Numbered from the stretch's first letter, positions 23,240-35,815 are shown. The stretch: DNA of 64,000 nt from Paramarasmius palmivorus (GCA_037176845.1 JAYKXP010000048.1:310001-374000), one strand, 5' to 3'. Numbers and translations: made by a program. Notes: generated from the letters alone by a model not told the origin.

Positions 23240-24224
23240 ATGTCTCTTGAAGAATCGATCACGAAAAAGGTAGGCACGGTGCTTTCAAGTCTTCACCGAG
23301 CTCACACAGGAGGTATAGGTCGCAATAATTACCGGTGTATCAAGCGGTATCGGCTTAGCTACCTGCAAAGTCTTTCTTTCCGCAGGTTGGTCAGTTTTCG
23401 GTGTCGATGTCTCCCCTTCGCCGTCTATCGACAACGACAACTTCAGATTCCTCTCTATCAACCTCACCGAATCATCCGCCCCACAAACTATCGTCTCGGG
23501 CTGTCATTCCGCCTATGGTCCTCGGATTGACGCACTGTTGAACGTCGCTGGTATACTCGATGGTTTCTCTGGTGTCGATAACCTCAAAGATTCAGACTGG
23601 GATCGAACGATTGCGGTAAATTTGACTGCCCCCACCAGGCTAATGAGAGAGGTTGTCAAGGAGATGAAGGAACAGACCCCGAAGGGTGGGAGCATCGTCA
23701 ATGTCTGCAGTAAAGCGGCGACGAGCGGCGCAGTGGGTGGTGCCGCGTATACAGCTAGCAAACACGGATTGGTGAGTGGTCACTTGGCAGACGTGCGCTC
23801 TTTATACTCAAGTTTTGGTATCTTAGCTGGGTATCACGAAAAACACGGCTTGGTTGTACAAAGACGATGGCATTCGATGTAACGCCATTTGTCCGGGAGG
23901 TGTGTTCACATCGATTATGTCTCGATATGCCCTGAACCTTGAGCTCATAGGAGTCAAATCTAATATTTCATCCAGTGTCCCGTCGTGGGACACGGAAGCG
24001 ATTGCGAAGATGAGGTGTGTATTGGAATACTCTTCGCATACCGATCTAGCATTCAAACTGTGAACAGGCCTGTTCATGACATTCATTACGGAGAAGGTCG
24101 TGGTAATAACCCAGGGGCTGATCCTGCGCTAGCTGCAGATGTGTTACTATTCCTCGCGTCAGACGCCAGCAAGGGTATCAGTGGTGCGGCAGTTCCTGTT
24201 GACAATGCCTGGAGTACTATCTAG
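23240..24224 (+). CDS. Short-chain dehydrogenase/reductase (classical SDR)
   Basis: The model is join(23240..23269,23319..23771,23827..24014,24068..24224), 275 residues. It has a Rossmann glycine motif TGVSSGIG at residues 15-22, the LLNVAG equivalent of NNAG, catalytic Ser141 and the YTASK motif with Tyr154 and Lys158, plus a CPGGVFTSI segment after the sixth strand. The C-terminal [20 protein letters not shown] is typical of the family. It is an NAD(P)-dependent oxidoreductase; the substrate cannot be told. Length is normal for a classical SDR. Confidence 0.92.
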
Positions 24225-24944
24225 GTTGTTGCGCATCGGGAGCTGCCTTTTGACACGTTTTCGCTTCCGGGTCGACTGTCGACTGTATCTAAGCCGAGTT
24301 CCTAGTGACTACGATATCTCATTTGTACTTACTTCCTGAAGCCTATGTGAGAAACTTTTCGCCAAATGCGGGACTGTCACCTACACGTGCGTCCGTGACC
24401 CGGTGACAATCCTTCTTGACCTCGACCTCGATCTTCCCTACTTACTCTAGGACTATGCTGTCGCTGCGACAGGTCTTCTCTTTCGTTTGCATTGCTTCTA
24501 AAAGTATGAACTGGTATTCGCCCTTATCTACACTTGCCTACTGCTCAGCCGAACAGTCTAGGTTTTATCCTCTAACGTACGCTCGTCTTTTGGCCGACAT
24601 CCTTCCGAAAGTTCCACACGCTCAATCCCAAATCCAGGACCAGTCTGACCTTTTTTATCACGAGATTCTGTCCGGTCTATCCGTCTTATAGTCATGGAAC
24701 TCTATCGCACCCGTACCTGCAACCATGACCATGCAGTCTCATGATCCTCGAAAGAACTCCAGCGGCACGAGTTATTCTGGGAGAATGTTCAACCAATGTC
24801 GAGCAATTGGGTAGTCATTGATAATCATTCAAACTGGTGACCAGTCTTGCGGTAGAGGACGGCCCACAGTGTCAAGTGACTGAACGATTAAAGAATCATC
24901 AACATATAAAAACGAAGAATGGAGGAAACGAGGTGGGGCAAAAG
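24225..24944. other. Intergenic; no gene seen except a promoter at its right end
   Basis: 720 bp with only short unsupported ORFs. TATAAAAA at 24905-24912 lies 40 bp before the proposed start of the GH127 gene. Confidence 0.5.
24905..24912 (+). promoter_or_regulatory. TATA box of the GH127 gene
   Basis: TATAAAAA located 40 bp upstream of the proposed ATG at 24945. Confidence 0.5.
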
Positions 24945-27900
24945 ATGGTACGCAATCTACTATGCTCAGTCTGTGCAATTGCTTACTCGCCTGTACGTAG
25001 AGAAAACTAGCTCTTTTGTCTATCTCTTCGGCCGCATCTGTTGGTCTGGGAGCGCGTCAGTAGTTTCACCGCTTCTTCCAGTACCATAGCTGACGTCATG
25101 CAACATTCAGTGATCCAACCACTTTTTGAGCGTATACCCACCGGTGCAATTAAGCCTTCAGGATGGGCTCTTGACCAAGCGAATGTACAAGCCGAAGGAC
25201 TAGCCGGGAACATTTGGGATTTCGGAAGCTAGTGCGTCCTCAGTTTCTACATGCTGGCTGAAAGGCTGACTCCACTTCAGTGTAAAAGGCTCCATCTGGG
25301 TCGAAGGTGGTTCAATTGAATACAGTGAAATGCACGAAGCAGCACCGTACTGGTTGTCAGTATCCTTCGACTGTTTTCGTGGTTTAGCATGTTACTAACT
25401 CGTTACAGCAATGGCGCTGTCTCTCTGGCTTTTCAGCTCGGCGACGAACGGCTTATTTCCCAAGTACGCAACTTTCTCGACTGGAATCTTGGAAACCAAC
25501 AAGACGATGGTTGGATCGGGCCTGAGGTCCTAGATCCTAACTCCACTACGCCCCGTTTAACTTGGCCGAGGTATCTCGTACTGTTAGGCTTGATCGTGAG
25601 TTCCTTTCGTCCTACTTTCGAAGCTATCTTGCCCATATGTTTTCGATAGCAATATGCCGAAGCGGATCCCACCCAGACTGAACGTATCGTGGGTGCCATG
25701 CACCGCTTCGTCTCCTTGGTTCATACCATTTGGAAAAACAACGAACAAGGTAGTGAAGATCTCGGCTTCCAGTTTGGCTATCAATATGTCAGATGGGAAG
25801 AAGTACGCTGCACGCCATTCGTTCTGAGCGAGCGCTGAATGTGATGAGTAGATGGTATATTCTCTACAATGGCTCTATGATTACTATCCTCAAGGTACCA
25901 CCCTGCTTTGTCTTCAGAAGACGAGCTGACCACGGAGATAGGCAAGGAAGATGAACTTCTCGAAACAATGCAACTTCTTCGTGATCGTGGCTTCTCCTGG
26001 AAGAACGACTGGTTCACCGACGCGAACTTCCCGAAGGAAGCTGTAACCTCAGGATTCACCCATCAAACACACGGTGTCAATACGGCTGAAGGTGCAATCC
26101 TTGTTATATCCTTCTTGTCGAATGCTGATGAAATTTGGTATGCAGCTCTGAAATCTGAAGCTCTAGCGTATCGTTTCACTGCTGACCCTACAGATAAACA
26201 GAGTACCTTCGACCGTATCGATATGGTATATAGGTACCATGGTCGTGCTTCAGGTACATATTCGGCTGATGAGCACATGGCTGGGTTGGACCCCTCGCGG
26301 GGGTAGGTGGCTTACTTTCTTCGTGAACGATTCTCCGCCTGATTTCTTCCCTAAGAACAGAGCTCTGTACGGTCGTGTATGTTCCATCTGCATAAATCTC
26401 AGATCCACTATCTGATAAGCACGGTATACAGGGAACAAATCTTCTCTCTTGCGACAGTCTACAGCATATTTGGGAACAATTCTATTGCCGATCGAGTGGA
26501 GAAGCTTGGTGTGTTTGCTTGGACACTCAGGCCTGGCGCCGATTATTGACGTCTGGAAACCAGCTTACAACGCTTTACCTGCTGGTATAGCTGCTGATTG
26601 GTGGTGTGAGTGCACTCCTTGTCCCTCGGATTTTTGCTTTACCAATACCACTTGCACAGCTCACCAATACGACCAGCAAGGTTATTAGCCTCACAGCTTA
26701 CTCAATTCTTCACTCTCATTGCATTCTCTCGTTTCTAGCGAACCAAATATGGGCGAAGGTGATGGACCCGCCACCATGGGGTAACAATGGACCAAACTCT
26801 AACGTTTTTGGATTTGAACCGTACGTTCTATTTTGGTATCCTCATTCCATCCTGACTGACGGTGTCCGAAGGAATTATCCATGCTGCACCGTCAACCATC
26901 CTCAAGCGTATCCCAAGTTCTGGTCCCATGCCTTCTTCAAGGATACTTCGGATTCCTCAATCATACATGCTTTCCTCGGGCCTGCGGTTTACGAGGGTGA
27001 TGTTGGTACCGGTGCGTATATCTGTATCTCGGTGGTTTGTCCCGCACGTATTGAAATTATACACAAACAGTCCAAGTGGATACTCTCTACCCATTCGGTA
27101 CAACCCTTACCTACGATGTCTCTGCCACCGCCCCTTTCACTCTCAAGATTCGTGTACCCGAATGGGCGAAGCAGAACCCGGAGAAGAGTACAATCCAAGT
27201 GAATGACGGAGAATCCAGTTCGTTGCAACCGGATGATAATTCATTCCATGTTGTTGAGGTTGGCGATCTGCATTCCTTCAAGTTACTGTTTCATGCTCTG
27301 ACTAGATGTCCTAGATACCCGACGGCAACACCAAGCTCTACGTCTCGCTCGATGCACCGGTGGAAGTGGAGCAGAGATCGAATGGTGCAGTTGCCATTAA
27401 CCGAGGTGCATTGAACTTTGCGCTGGAACTCTCAAACAACGTAACTACCACCGTTGGCACAAGGTTCGTTTTCTTGCTTGTTGCTGGTATCCCAATGCTC
27501 ATGGGCGAGTTGTACAGGAGCGGACAGGCTCTCAATGACGTGAAAAGGTTGTTCCCCAATGCTCCTGCAGAATATCTCGAACCAGTGAGTTGTTTTGCCA
27601 GTATTCTCAGCTCCATGTTCTGATGCAGATGCACACAGACTGATCCTCACACCGTCGATAACACGCTCCTACCAACAGGAGAATGGCGTCTCGCAATCGA
27701 CCCAGCTACTCTCACTTTAGTCGACAACTCTGCAAATACTACAGAGATACCGTTTTACGCTTGGGAGAGTGGAGCGCAGCCTGTTTGGTTCACTGGTTCG
27801 TGTTTGGTTCTTCGTACTCTGACGAAACTGTCGACTGACGCTGATATGTAGCGCAAGCATGTCAAATCGAATGGGGTCTCGAAAAAAATACTGCGGCGGC

Positions 27901-28009
27901 ACCTCCACAAAGCCCTGTTGCGTGTGCAGGGGACAAGGTGGATGTCAAGTTGGTACCATTTGCTGCGGCAAAGTTGAGGTTGGGTGAGATGCCTGTTATG
28001 CAGGTGTAA
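24945..28009 (+). CDS. Glycoside hydrolase family 127-type (DUF1680) protein, probably secreted
   Basis: The model has 19 exons: join(24945..24992,25053..25231,25281..25355,25409..25595,25650..25802,25852..25894,25918..26091,26146..26302,26356..26376,26432..26508,26564..26605,26660..26680,26739..26820,26872..27011,27071..27258,27315..27463,27518..27584,27639..27795,27852..28009), 705 residues, all in frame. Family blocks include PTGAIKPSGWALDQ, EAAPYWFNGAVSLAFQ, DDGWIGPE, AYNALPAGIAADWW and VSLDAPVEVEQ. Glu341-Leu-Cys343 (TELCTVVEQ) and Cys424-Cys425 (NYPCCTVNH) match the Glu-x-Cys and Cys-Cys zinc and nucleophile set of GH127 beta-L-arabinofuranosidase. The likely role is trimming of arabinose or related sugars from plant glycans. 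The first exon (MVRNLLCSVCAIAYSP) is only a weak signal sequence and is the least certain part. Confidence 0.88.
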
Positions 28010-28417
28010 TCTGACGGTCCTTATAAGTGTATAAGTAATACAACAAACTGTGTCTCTGGTAACCCAACGCCTGAATTACGATGGATTCTAGAATGATCCC
28101 ACGTTCAAGTTTCAACGTTCGCCGAGTGCTCTTGGTACTTGTTCACGACTTAGGATTTTGTAGTGGGGATTACTGAGGCAATCGGATATGTACCTCCATA
28201 AGTACGCAGGTGTTCGGCGAAATCAGCCTACCTGTTCGGGTTAGGGTTATAACAGACTTGCTTCTTCCTTCCATGATCATCCATTTGCAAGCTCGCATTG
28301 CAAACCACGAGGCAGACATATGACATTGCAACTGATTTTGTGGGTCCCCATTATCGATAACAGCTCGAAAATGCTGTAGATACCTCCCAGAACACCCATT
28401 CCTTGACCGCCATCTGA
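28010..28417. other. Intergenic, no gene seen
   Basis: About 400 bp between the GH127 stop and the next start. Contains only short ORFs. Confidence 0.5.
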
Positions 28418-29713
28418 ATGAAGCTTGCAAAGACATGGATACCAATTATCGGGGGCGTTTGCTCAATCGTATCTGCCCTAGGAGCTTTCAAAACTACAAG
28501 TCCTGTCTTGACTGTATTCAGCGTTCTATCAGGAGTTATGACTATCGCGGCTGTTTTGTGAGTGTCGTGTATATTGGGTACTAAGTAACTCATTCAATCG
28601 AGTGTTTATCAGGCCAGGAAATATACTCAAATCAGTTTACAAGAGCATCGCAATTGGCGTCATGAATTTTGTGAGAACCTGGCTTACTGTGCGTTTGTTC
28701 ACCTCGGTCGTTTGTCAGTGGAACTGATGACGAAACCCAATACGGCCTGACTGGTTCAGAGATCTTACACCCCATCTATAATATACAGAGGCACTGTCTA
28801 TACAGCAGCAGACTTGGAGCATGGCCTCATAGTGAGTTGCACCACTAGTTTTATATCATTCCAGCTTTTGAACGATTGTGATTAGCGTCGGCCATTTCGA
28901 ATGCGCCCTGTGACCCCATTGATATTCAAGCGCCCTGAGTTGACGGCTGAGCCTGTCATTCGTCTGGATCCCGACGCACCACCAATCAATTCAAACATCC
29001 CCGAATATCAATCTCAAGTTGGCGAAGCAGTCGAAAAACGTACGAGCAATCTTTTGTGATGATCTATTTTGGCTGAGTCTTTGATTTTCCCAGTCGGCCT
29101 CGAATCGGAGACCATTTCTTTGCACTGGCTCCTAAGACGTCAAGACGTACCACGCAAACAGAACCGAGATGACGCCCACCTTTTCATGATGTTCGATATG
29201 GCATTCCAGCCCGACCCGCACCCTTTTAACTCTTTCGGACGGTCTAAACCTGGTGCACGCATATATGATATGCAGCGGAGAAAGTACCTCCCAGAGCAGG
29301 TAGCCCAAGCACACTTTGAGCAGCCTGCCTCCTCCAATTGCACACTCTACAAGATGCACATCATCGTCGGGGCTAATCCCGAGTGGTCGACAGTGGTGGA
29401 GCACGAAAAGGGTATCAGGTGTATTGATATTTTCAGGGCGATCTACGGTCTGCTCCAAATGCCCTTGACGAGACAGGAACTTGACACGATATCACCCAGC
29501 AGTCTTCGGTACTGTGAGGACGCTCGAGATGCTCGCATCAAAGATACACCTGGTCTCGAAGAAACCGGTAAACTCAGAGGGATCCTCCGCATTGATGCCT
29601 TTGTGAACTACCGGTTCTTCCGGGAATTGAAACAGAAGGACGATGTATGGATGTTGGACACTTGCAGCCCCGATGGGAAACCCTTCCCGCAATCCCCACC
29701 GAGTCCTAAATAG
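28418..29713 (+). CDS. Membrane-anchored DUF6699-like protein
   Basis: The model is join(28418..28557,28613..28688,28760..28831,28886..29039,29094..29713), 353 residues. The short exon 1 encodes a strongly hydrophobic N-terminus (IPIIGGVCSIVSALGAF, VLTVFSVLSGVMTIAAV), likely one or two membrane segments. The large last exon has the pattern of the basidiomycete DUF6699 domain: SSNCTLYKMHIIVGANPEW, then the conserved IDIFRAIYGLLQMPLTRQEL core. Function of the domain is unknown. Exon 2 could alternatively end at the GTGAGA near 28671, 18 bp earlier and in frame. Confidence 0.75.
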
Positions 29714-30417
29714 TTGTATTTTCATGCTGGTACAACCGCTGCAGCGCTGATACACATAACACGGCTGATGAATGATGACATTTGTTTCCTGGCTTTGTAT
29801 ATTCCTCGATAGGCCCGGTACGAGGGAATCAATGGTTGCGTTCATTGATCTTGCGCACTTTGAGAAGCTTGCCTGGACTCAACAGAGCTGCAAGACGTCT
29901 CTACAAATTAAGCTTGAATTCCAAGTCTGGAGACGCGCCGGTGTTGGGCGCTAATAGTCCGTTGTGGGACACGTGTCCGTGTTCCTTTTCGGTTTGACGG
30001 TCGAGTCTCGACTCCCTAGCCGAGCACTGGGATTAAAGTTGTCCCCTCATCATTGCATGTCCCTACTTAGTCTCAACATTCCCGTCTGCGCCAAATCTTT
30101 CTAGAAGTGAAGGAATATCGTATCGAACCATCTCCGTAGTATTAAGCCCTTCATCGTGATTCTTCCTCGGAATGACATATCGTGACGATGCTGTTCAGGA
30201 TTGCATGATTACGGGCTACGGGTATTCCTGTGCATGTGCATTGTGGGTGTGTTCACCAGTCCTGCTGTCATCGATATAGGTGTATTCTAGGGGCACATTC
30301 AGTTTAACAGCACGGCTGGCGCCCAATGGCCGTTCGATGGAGGATAGTATCGTTCAACAGCAATTGCATTCGCTTCCCCCACCAACATCTCCCCCAACTC
30401 GCACCTAGAACGAAACG
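29714..30417. other. Intergenic; right end is duplicated upstream of the next paralogue
   Basis: 700 bp without a supported gene. The last 80 bp (GAGGATAGTATCG, then CAACAGCAATT, then CTCGCACCTAGAACGAAA) recur at about 34278-34346 before the paralogous gene. Confidence 0.55.
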
Positions 30418-31847
30418 ATGTCTCAGTCTCCTGTCCCAGCTGCCGCCGTCAACATACAACCCTCTAACGACCCGATGGAAGTACGCGCCCGGTTAGATGC
30501 ATTGGTGAGGAGTTATCGCTGCTCTGTTTGCGTACGATGCACTGACTCTGTGTTTTCAGTCCACAAGCTCAAGTTCGAGCAAAGAGAAGAAAGATCTGGA
30601 ATTGGTCGAGACATGGCTTGAAGATCTAAACCAAGCATTCCCTGGACACACGACGGATGCTGCTCCGTGTGTCCTTTTCTACACGTGCGTTCATATCTGC
30701 TTGGCTCTTGTTTTTCCTTGCTAATTCCTGTACTGCAGCGTCCTTGAAGGATACATCACAAAGGTTCGAAATCGCTCCAATCGTCAGATTGGGGTTTGGA
30801 AATGACGAGGTACGGTGAATCTAAGCAAAGTGAAGAATAAGTACCTATTGCTACGGGTATGTCTCCCTCAAGCTGCTTCCGGTGATTGGATTGTTGACTT
30901 CGTTTAAGCCTAACTCGGCCCAACCACAACGCACTACCTCTTCAAGAGCCATCACGGTGGTCGACCATACCGCAAGAACTCTCGCGGTCATTGGAGAAGC
31001 TGTCCCTGGGGCCGCACCTCTGAAGGGGGTAGGTGCGGCTTTGGAACGTATCGCTGAGCTCGCAAAGGTTAGCCTCAAACCCAACTTCCTGATTATTGAC
31101 CGGTTTACTGACTGGATGCTCTGCAGACTGCTAAACGCAATAAAGATGAAGCGACTCGTTTGAGCAAGCACGCGGAGAGTATCAAGCAACTACTCGTTGA
31201 TAATCTCGGAAGTGCACCAACTGTTGATAAGGAGATTGAAAGAGATCTTCGTGCATTTGAAGCGTATGTCGATATCTCTCTCAATAGATCTTCATGTGTT
31301 GATTTCTCATTTGTAGCGCCCTGAATGCCATTTTATGTGACCTCGAACGCTTTCAAAAGCCAAAAGGAAAGCGGCTTCAAGCGTTCGTATTCGCAAAGGA
31401 TCGTAAGGATGAATTACGAGGGCTGCAGCAAAGGCTGGATGATGCATTCAAGGCATTTTTGGTATGTCTTTGCCGTGGTACCTACATCAAGTCTCTGACG
31501 ACTCTGCAGACTGCTAACACGATGGCTTTACGGCTTGGGATGGCTCGGCTTGAGGCGCGTACAAGCTCAGTTTGTCAGACGCCCGATGACTCTCAGAAGG
31601 TTAGTCACTTTTCATGACTTGAATGCAACACTGACGGTTCTTGCTAGGCTGAAAAAAAATTAGCCAAGGAGGGCAGTGACTGGACTACAGCTTTGATTCC
31701 TGTATTTCGTGAGCAACAGCTTCCGTTGATCGGGGGTTTTTTTTTTCAATTAATTTGACATCGCCTTGCCTTTGATCAGCATTCAGCATACAAGGACCAC
31801 GTGCCGGTTTCCTCCTTCCTTCCGGCAATGACTATGCGATCTCCTAA
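30418..31847 (+). pseudogene. MLKL/HeLo-like helical-bundle protein, copy 1, with an internal stop
   Basis: The nine exon blocks are 30418..30504, 30560..30684, 30739..30856, 30909..31067, 31127..31263, 31317..31461, 31510..31599, 31648..31708 and 31780..31847. Together they give 330 codons in frame with one internal TGA at 30803-30805 (codon 93, VWK-stop-RGTVNLSKV). The copy at 34347 has CGA there, so a C-to-T change at a CpG explains it. The domain (ITVVDHTARTLAVIGEAVPG through LRGLQQRLDDAFKAFL) resembles the N-terminal adaptor bundle of basidiomycete NLR-like and MLKL-like proteins, which act in cell-death or allorecognition pathways. The C-terminus PRAGFLLPSGNDYAIS is absent from copy 2. 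Confidence 0.7.
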
Positions 31848-34346
31848 GTAAGTATCAGTACATACCGATCAATGAATAGTGTCTCTCGCAGGCAGCATGA
31901 GGTATGCGTGTTTCCAGAATCCTAGCAGCTACTAAGTAAGTAAGGGAGAGTAAAAGGAATACTGCGTTTCTCGTTCTGCGCCTCTTCCCCTTTTTTCTTT
32001 GCCGATCATCCCCAGGACCTTGCCGGGATCTATTCACAGCCTCTTTACCAGCGCTTACCGTTTAACCCTCGCAATCCATCTCTTCTACGCACCTCCGACT
32101 CCAATGCTCGGCCACAACCGTAGTACTCAAAAGGGCGTTCGCAGATCAAACTGGCGTTATCCTCACACTCGTATAATGAATGAGCTTTTCTGCGCCACAC
32201 ACTCGGGGATGGGCATGAGGAAGTTGATTTAGTGTACGGTCTTTTTTCTCTTCTTTTCTTTCTACTCTACTGAACCATCTGCACAGTGATTCTGAAGCAC
32301 ACATTACATCCTTACTCCAGTCAACTCCGGGCGTATCACTCTACGCAATGTAGCAAAGAGTCTGACACCTCATTCACCCTGCGTGCACTCTCCCCGACCT
32401 CCTCACACTTATGAACACATCTCATGCCTGGCCATGCTTCCTGTCCAACACCGTATACCTTTGCACCCCCACAATACCGAACCCTTCGAGACCGTATCCA
32501 ACTGGGTACCTCGAATGTTACAGTTTTCATACGAAAAACGTCTTTCACAGAGGCTTCTCCACGTCTGGCGAAGAAGAGATCCTCGACCCCTCAGGATACC
32601 CCCAACGCAGACTGTCAGGTGTTTGATAGGACGAGATATCGTTCAATACTACCCTTTTCGCCTTGAAAAGGCGTGATATGTATATCTGCCATCGGGATCA
32701 GGCTCTTTCCAATTCCACCAAACACTTCCTACTTTCTACATCATCAACCACCACGAAACACACAGAACGCGTCTAGAGAAGATATCGCAGCTCTAGACCA
32801 TTCTCTTTCCGCTCTCCTCGATACGTCGGGAATACAAGAGCCGTCGCTGTGGTTTCAGGAACGAGGTCGATGTAACAGGTTACCCTGCGGACAGCCGACG
32901 AAGCCAGAGGTTCATTGGGAAGTTCTTGTAGGAGGCGTTGATGTAAAAATCATTTGGGCAATGGATCTGGATGTAAGAGATGTGGAAGTAGGAGGAAGAG
33001 GTGTCGTAAGGCAAAAGGAGAGGGATAGACGACCGAGTGTCACCATCAACCTTGGATTAAACTCTCCCATCGACAGCCAAACACTAGAGAAGCAGAGCTC
33101 CAACTTCGGAAACCCAGTTTATCGTTTGGCTCGTCGAACATTGGACACTGCCACCTGCGATTGGAAGAACGGAGATGGTCTCGCTCACACCTACGAAGAA
33201 GAACGTGGACGCGCGTCTTTTTACCAGACCAGAATCGGACGGGGAAGATAAGAAATTGAAGGTGCTTTGGCGGTCTGAAGAGTATGGTTCATCGCGGGTG
33301 TTTCGCTCACTCGCCGGGGGCTTGGAAAGGTTGTGTTGCTCACGCGTGGTCATTACCGACCGAACTGGTTGTTGCGTACTGGGTGAGTGTATTCATCTTG
33401 TATCGTTTCCTCTGTGCGAAATGCTCATCGGCACAGCTTCTATAGAACTACATTTACGTTCTTTGGTTGTACACCCAATCCTATCTCACTCCTTTGGCCC
33501 GCTATACCGATATACGGATTGGAACCTTTCCTTGGACATCAAAGATGCGAACAGAGCCCTCATTTATTGGGGATTGGGGTAGAAGGTTGTAAGAGATGGG
33601 GAAAGGAAAGTAGGGCATTAGAGAGGAATAATTCGCCGTCTATTTCTGGGGCACGGGACCATTATAGAAACGTGAAGCCGAAAATCAGGAAAGAAGGAAG
33701 CAATGCACAGTTTACCTTCCCGCTCTTCGGGTGTCTTCGCCTGCAAAGAACACGGATGCTGTGAACCGCTGATTCAGGCCTCAAGTTCGAGTCTTGAGAG
33801 GATGGGCAACGAATACTAGATGCGTTGTACATATGCCAGTGCGCTCGGCGGAGATTGTGTACGTCCATTACCTGTAAGCTGTTAAATTCGCTCTCACTAG
33901 AAAGCTGATCAACCGCGATATAGGGCTTTCCGGGCTTGTAACGACAATGCTATCCTGTTTGGCTGGTTCCGAAGAGATCGTGATTTATGAAAGAGGCTCT
34001 GCATCAAGGATTATATGGTCTTTTGCAGAGCTTTGAGTCGGACGCTAGTCAAGATCTGTTATCTCGCAATGCTTCGATGAAACCACTCCGGTTTTCTGCT
34101 TTCGTTTGAATGTAGCATGCTGCATGGCATTACTGGTGATCACGGTCTTCTTGCGTACGATGTGATGTGCCAGACTCGGAGTTTATTGACAGCCTTAGAA
34201 CACGTTTTGAAGGCCAACACTTCCTTCGACAGCGTTTTCATTTGCGATTGACGCCCAAAGGCATGTCCGGCGTTCGATGGAGGATGGTATCGCTCAACAG
34301 CAATTACCCTTGCTTACCCCCACCAACTCGCACCTAGAACGAAATT
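31848..34346. other. 2.5-kb stretch without a supported gene
   Basis: A 192-codon plus-strand ORF at 32673-33251 and overlapping ORFs to 33764 are present. They lack a recognisable domain and have no coherent splice model, so I do not call a gene. The last 70 bp are the upstream repeat shared with 30340-30417. Confidence 0.4.
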
Positions 34347-35815
34347 ATGTCGCAGTCTCAGTCGAACGCTTCATCCGCTCCTGCCCAACCCAATAACCAA
34401 ATTCAGTCCTCTAACGATCCGATGGACGTACGCGCTCGCTTGGATGCATTGGTGAGGAGTTATCACTGTCCTGCCTGTGCAAGATTTTCTGATTCTTTCT
34501 TTACCTTGAAAGCCCACGAGCTCGAGCAAGAAGAAAGATCTGGATCTGGTCAAGACATGGCTCGAAGATCTAAACCAAGCTTTCCCTGGACACACAACGG
34601 ATGCTGCCCCGTGTGCTCTTTTCTACACGTCCGTTCATATTTGTCTGGCTCTTCTCCTCGTTAATTTGTGGAGTTATAGCGTCCTTGAAGGGTACATTGG
34701 AAAGGTGCAAAGCCGCTCCAATCGTCAAATTGGGGTCTGGAAACGACGAGGTACAGTGAATTTGAGTAAAGTGAAGAACGAGTACCTATTGCTTCGGGTA
34801 CGTATTTGAGGAACATGTCTCCCACATTCGTCTCTTGAACTCCTCATGTAGCCTCAAGCCCAACCTCAAGTGACCACGTCGAGGGTCATAACAATCGTAG
34901 ATCATACCGCCAAAGCTCTCGAGGTCATAGCGGAATCCGTTCCAGGAGCTGCGCCTGCAAAAGGGGCAGCAGCAGCTCTAGCCCGCATTGCCGAACTAGC
35001 AAAGGTCAGTAGCAGTTTCGTAACGTTCGCTGGAGTCTGATGACTTAGATATTTCGTAGACTGCGATAGGGAATAAAGCAGAGGCGACTCGGTTAAGCAA
35101 GCACGCAGGGGATATTAAGCAACAGCTTCTCGATAAACTTGGAGACAATGCGAATATCGATAAGGAGGTCGAGCGAGATCTTCGTGCGTTTGAGGCGTAT
35201 GTCCATGCTATCTATTACAGCCGTGCTGTTTCTTATTCCTTTTCTCTCGCTCGTAGCTCTCTCAATGCGATTTCGGTTGACCTCGAACGATTCCAAAAGC
35301 CAAACGACAAACGGCTCCAGGCGTTCCTGTTTGCGAAAGACCAGCGGGATGAATTGCGAGGGCTACAACAAAGGCTGGATGATGCATTCCAAGCGTTTTT
35401 GGTATGTGTTCATCATAGTATACGCATCGGCTAATCTGACGTCTGTGTCTGTTTAGACTGCAAATACGGTGGCCATACGACTTGGGGTAGCTCGATTTGA
35501 GAGCCTGTATTCGGAAGCGCAGCAGTCGGTTGCCTCCAACAACGTTGGTTTATTCCCGACATGACGTGAATATACAGCTGATAGTTCTTTTAGGGTGCAG
35601 AGGACACAGATGATATCAACAAAGAAGGCACTGATGTAAACTTGAGTGCTGTGTTTCACAGCAATATTTCAATGCAAATCGCACAGCGTGTTTTTTTTTT
35701 TTTTTACTTTTGTTCGCCGATTCTCTCACAGTTCCAACACAGTTCACCGATTCTCTCACAGTTCCAACACAGTTCGCCGATTCTCTCACAGTTGATGATG
35801 CCATGGGGTATCTAA
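34347..35815 (+). CDS. MLKL/HeLo-like helical-bundle protein, copy 2
   Basis: The model is join(34347..34451,34513..34628,34680..34797,34852..35004,35060..35196,35257..35401,35457..35543,35594..35815), about 360 residues. Exons 3, 5 and 6 are exactly the lengths of copy 1 (118, 137, 145 nt). The core runs from RVITIVDHTAKALEVIAESV and AKGAAAALARIAELAK through KHAGDIKQQLLDKLGD to ELRGLQQRLDDAFQAFL. It resembles the four-helix N-terminal adaptor of fungal NLR/MLKL-type proteins, without NACHT or kinase parts. Intron 2 uses GTCCGT where copy 1 has GTGCGT. The C-terminus is uncertain: if intron 7 is not spliced, translation stops at 35564 (293 residues). The last exon crosses a 15-T run and a minisatellite. 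Confidence 0.7.
35712..35791. repeat. 30-bp minisatellite next to a poly-T tract
   Basis: Units of 30 bp (AGTTCRCCGATTCTCTCACA and the following GTTCCAACAC) repeat 2.7 times, preceded by 15 T at 35691-35705. In the proposed frame the unit adds SSPILSQFQH to the end of the copy 2 protein. Copy 1 has a ten-T run at the homologous point but no minisatellite. Confidence 0.95.

Noticed and set aside
32673..33251. 192-codon plus-strand ORF
   Set aside because: No domain, no consistent splice partners and no paralogue in the window. Left as unsupported.
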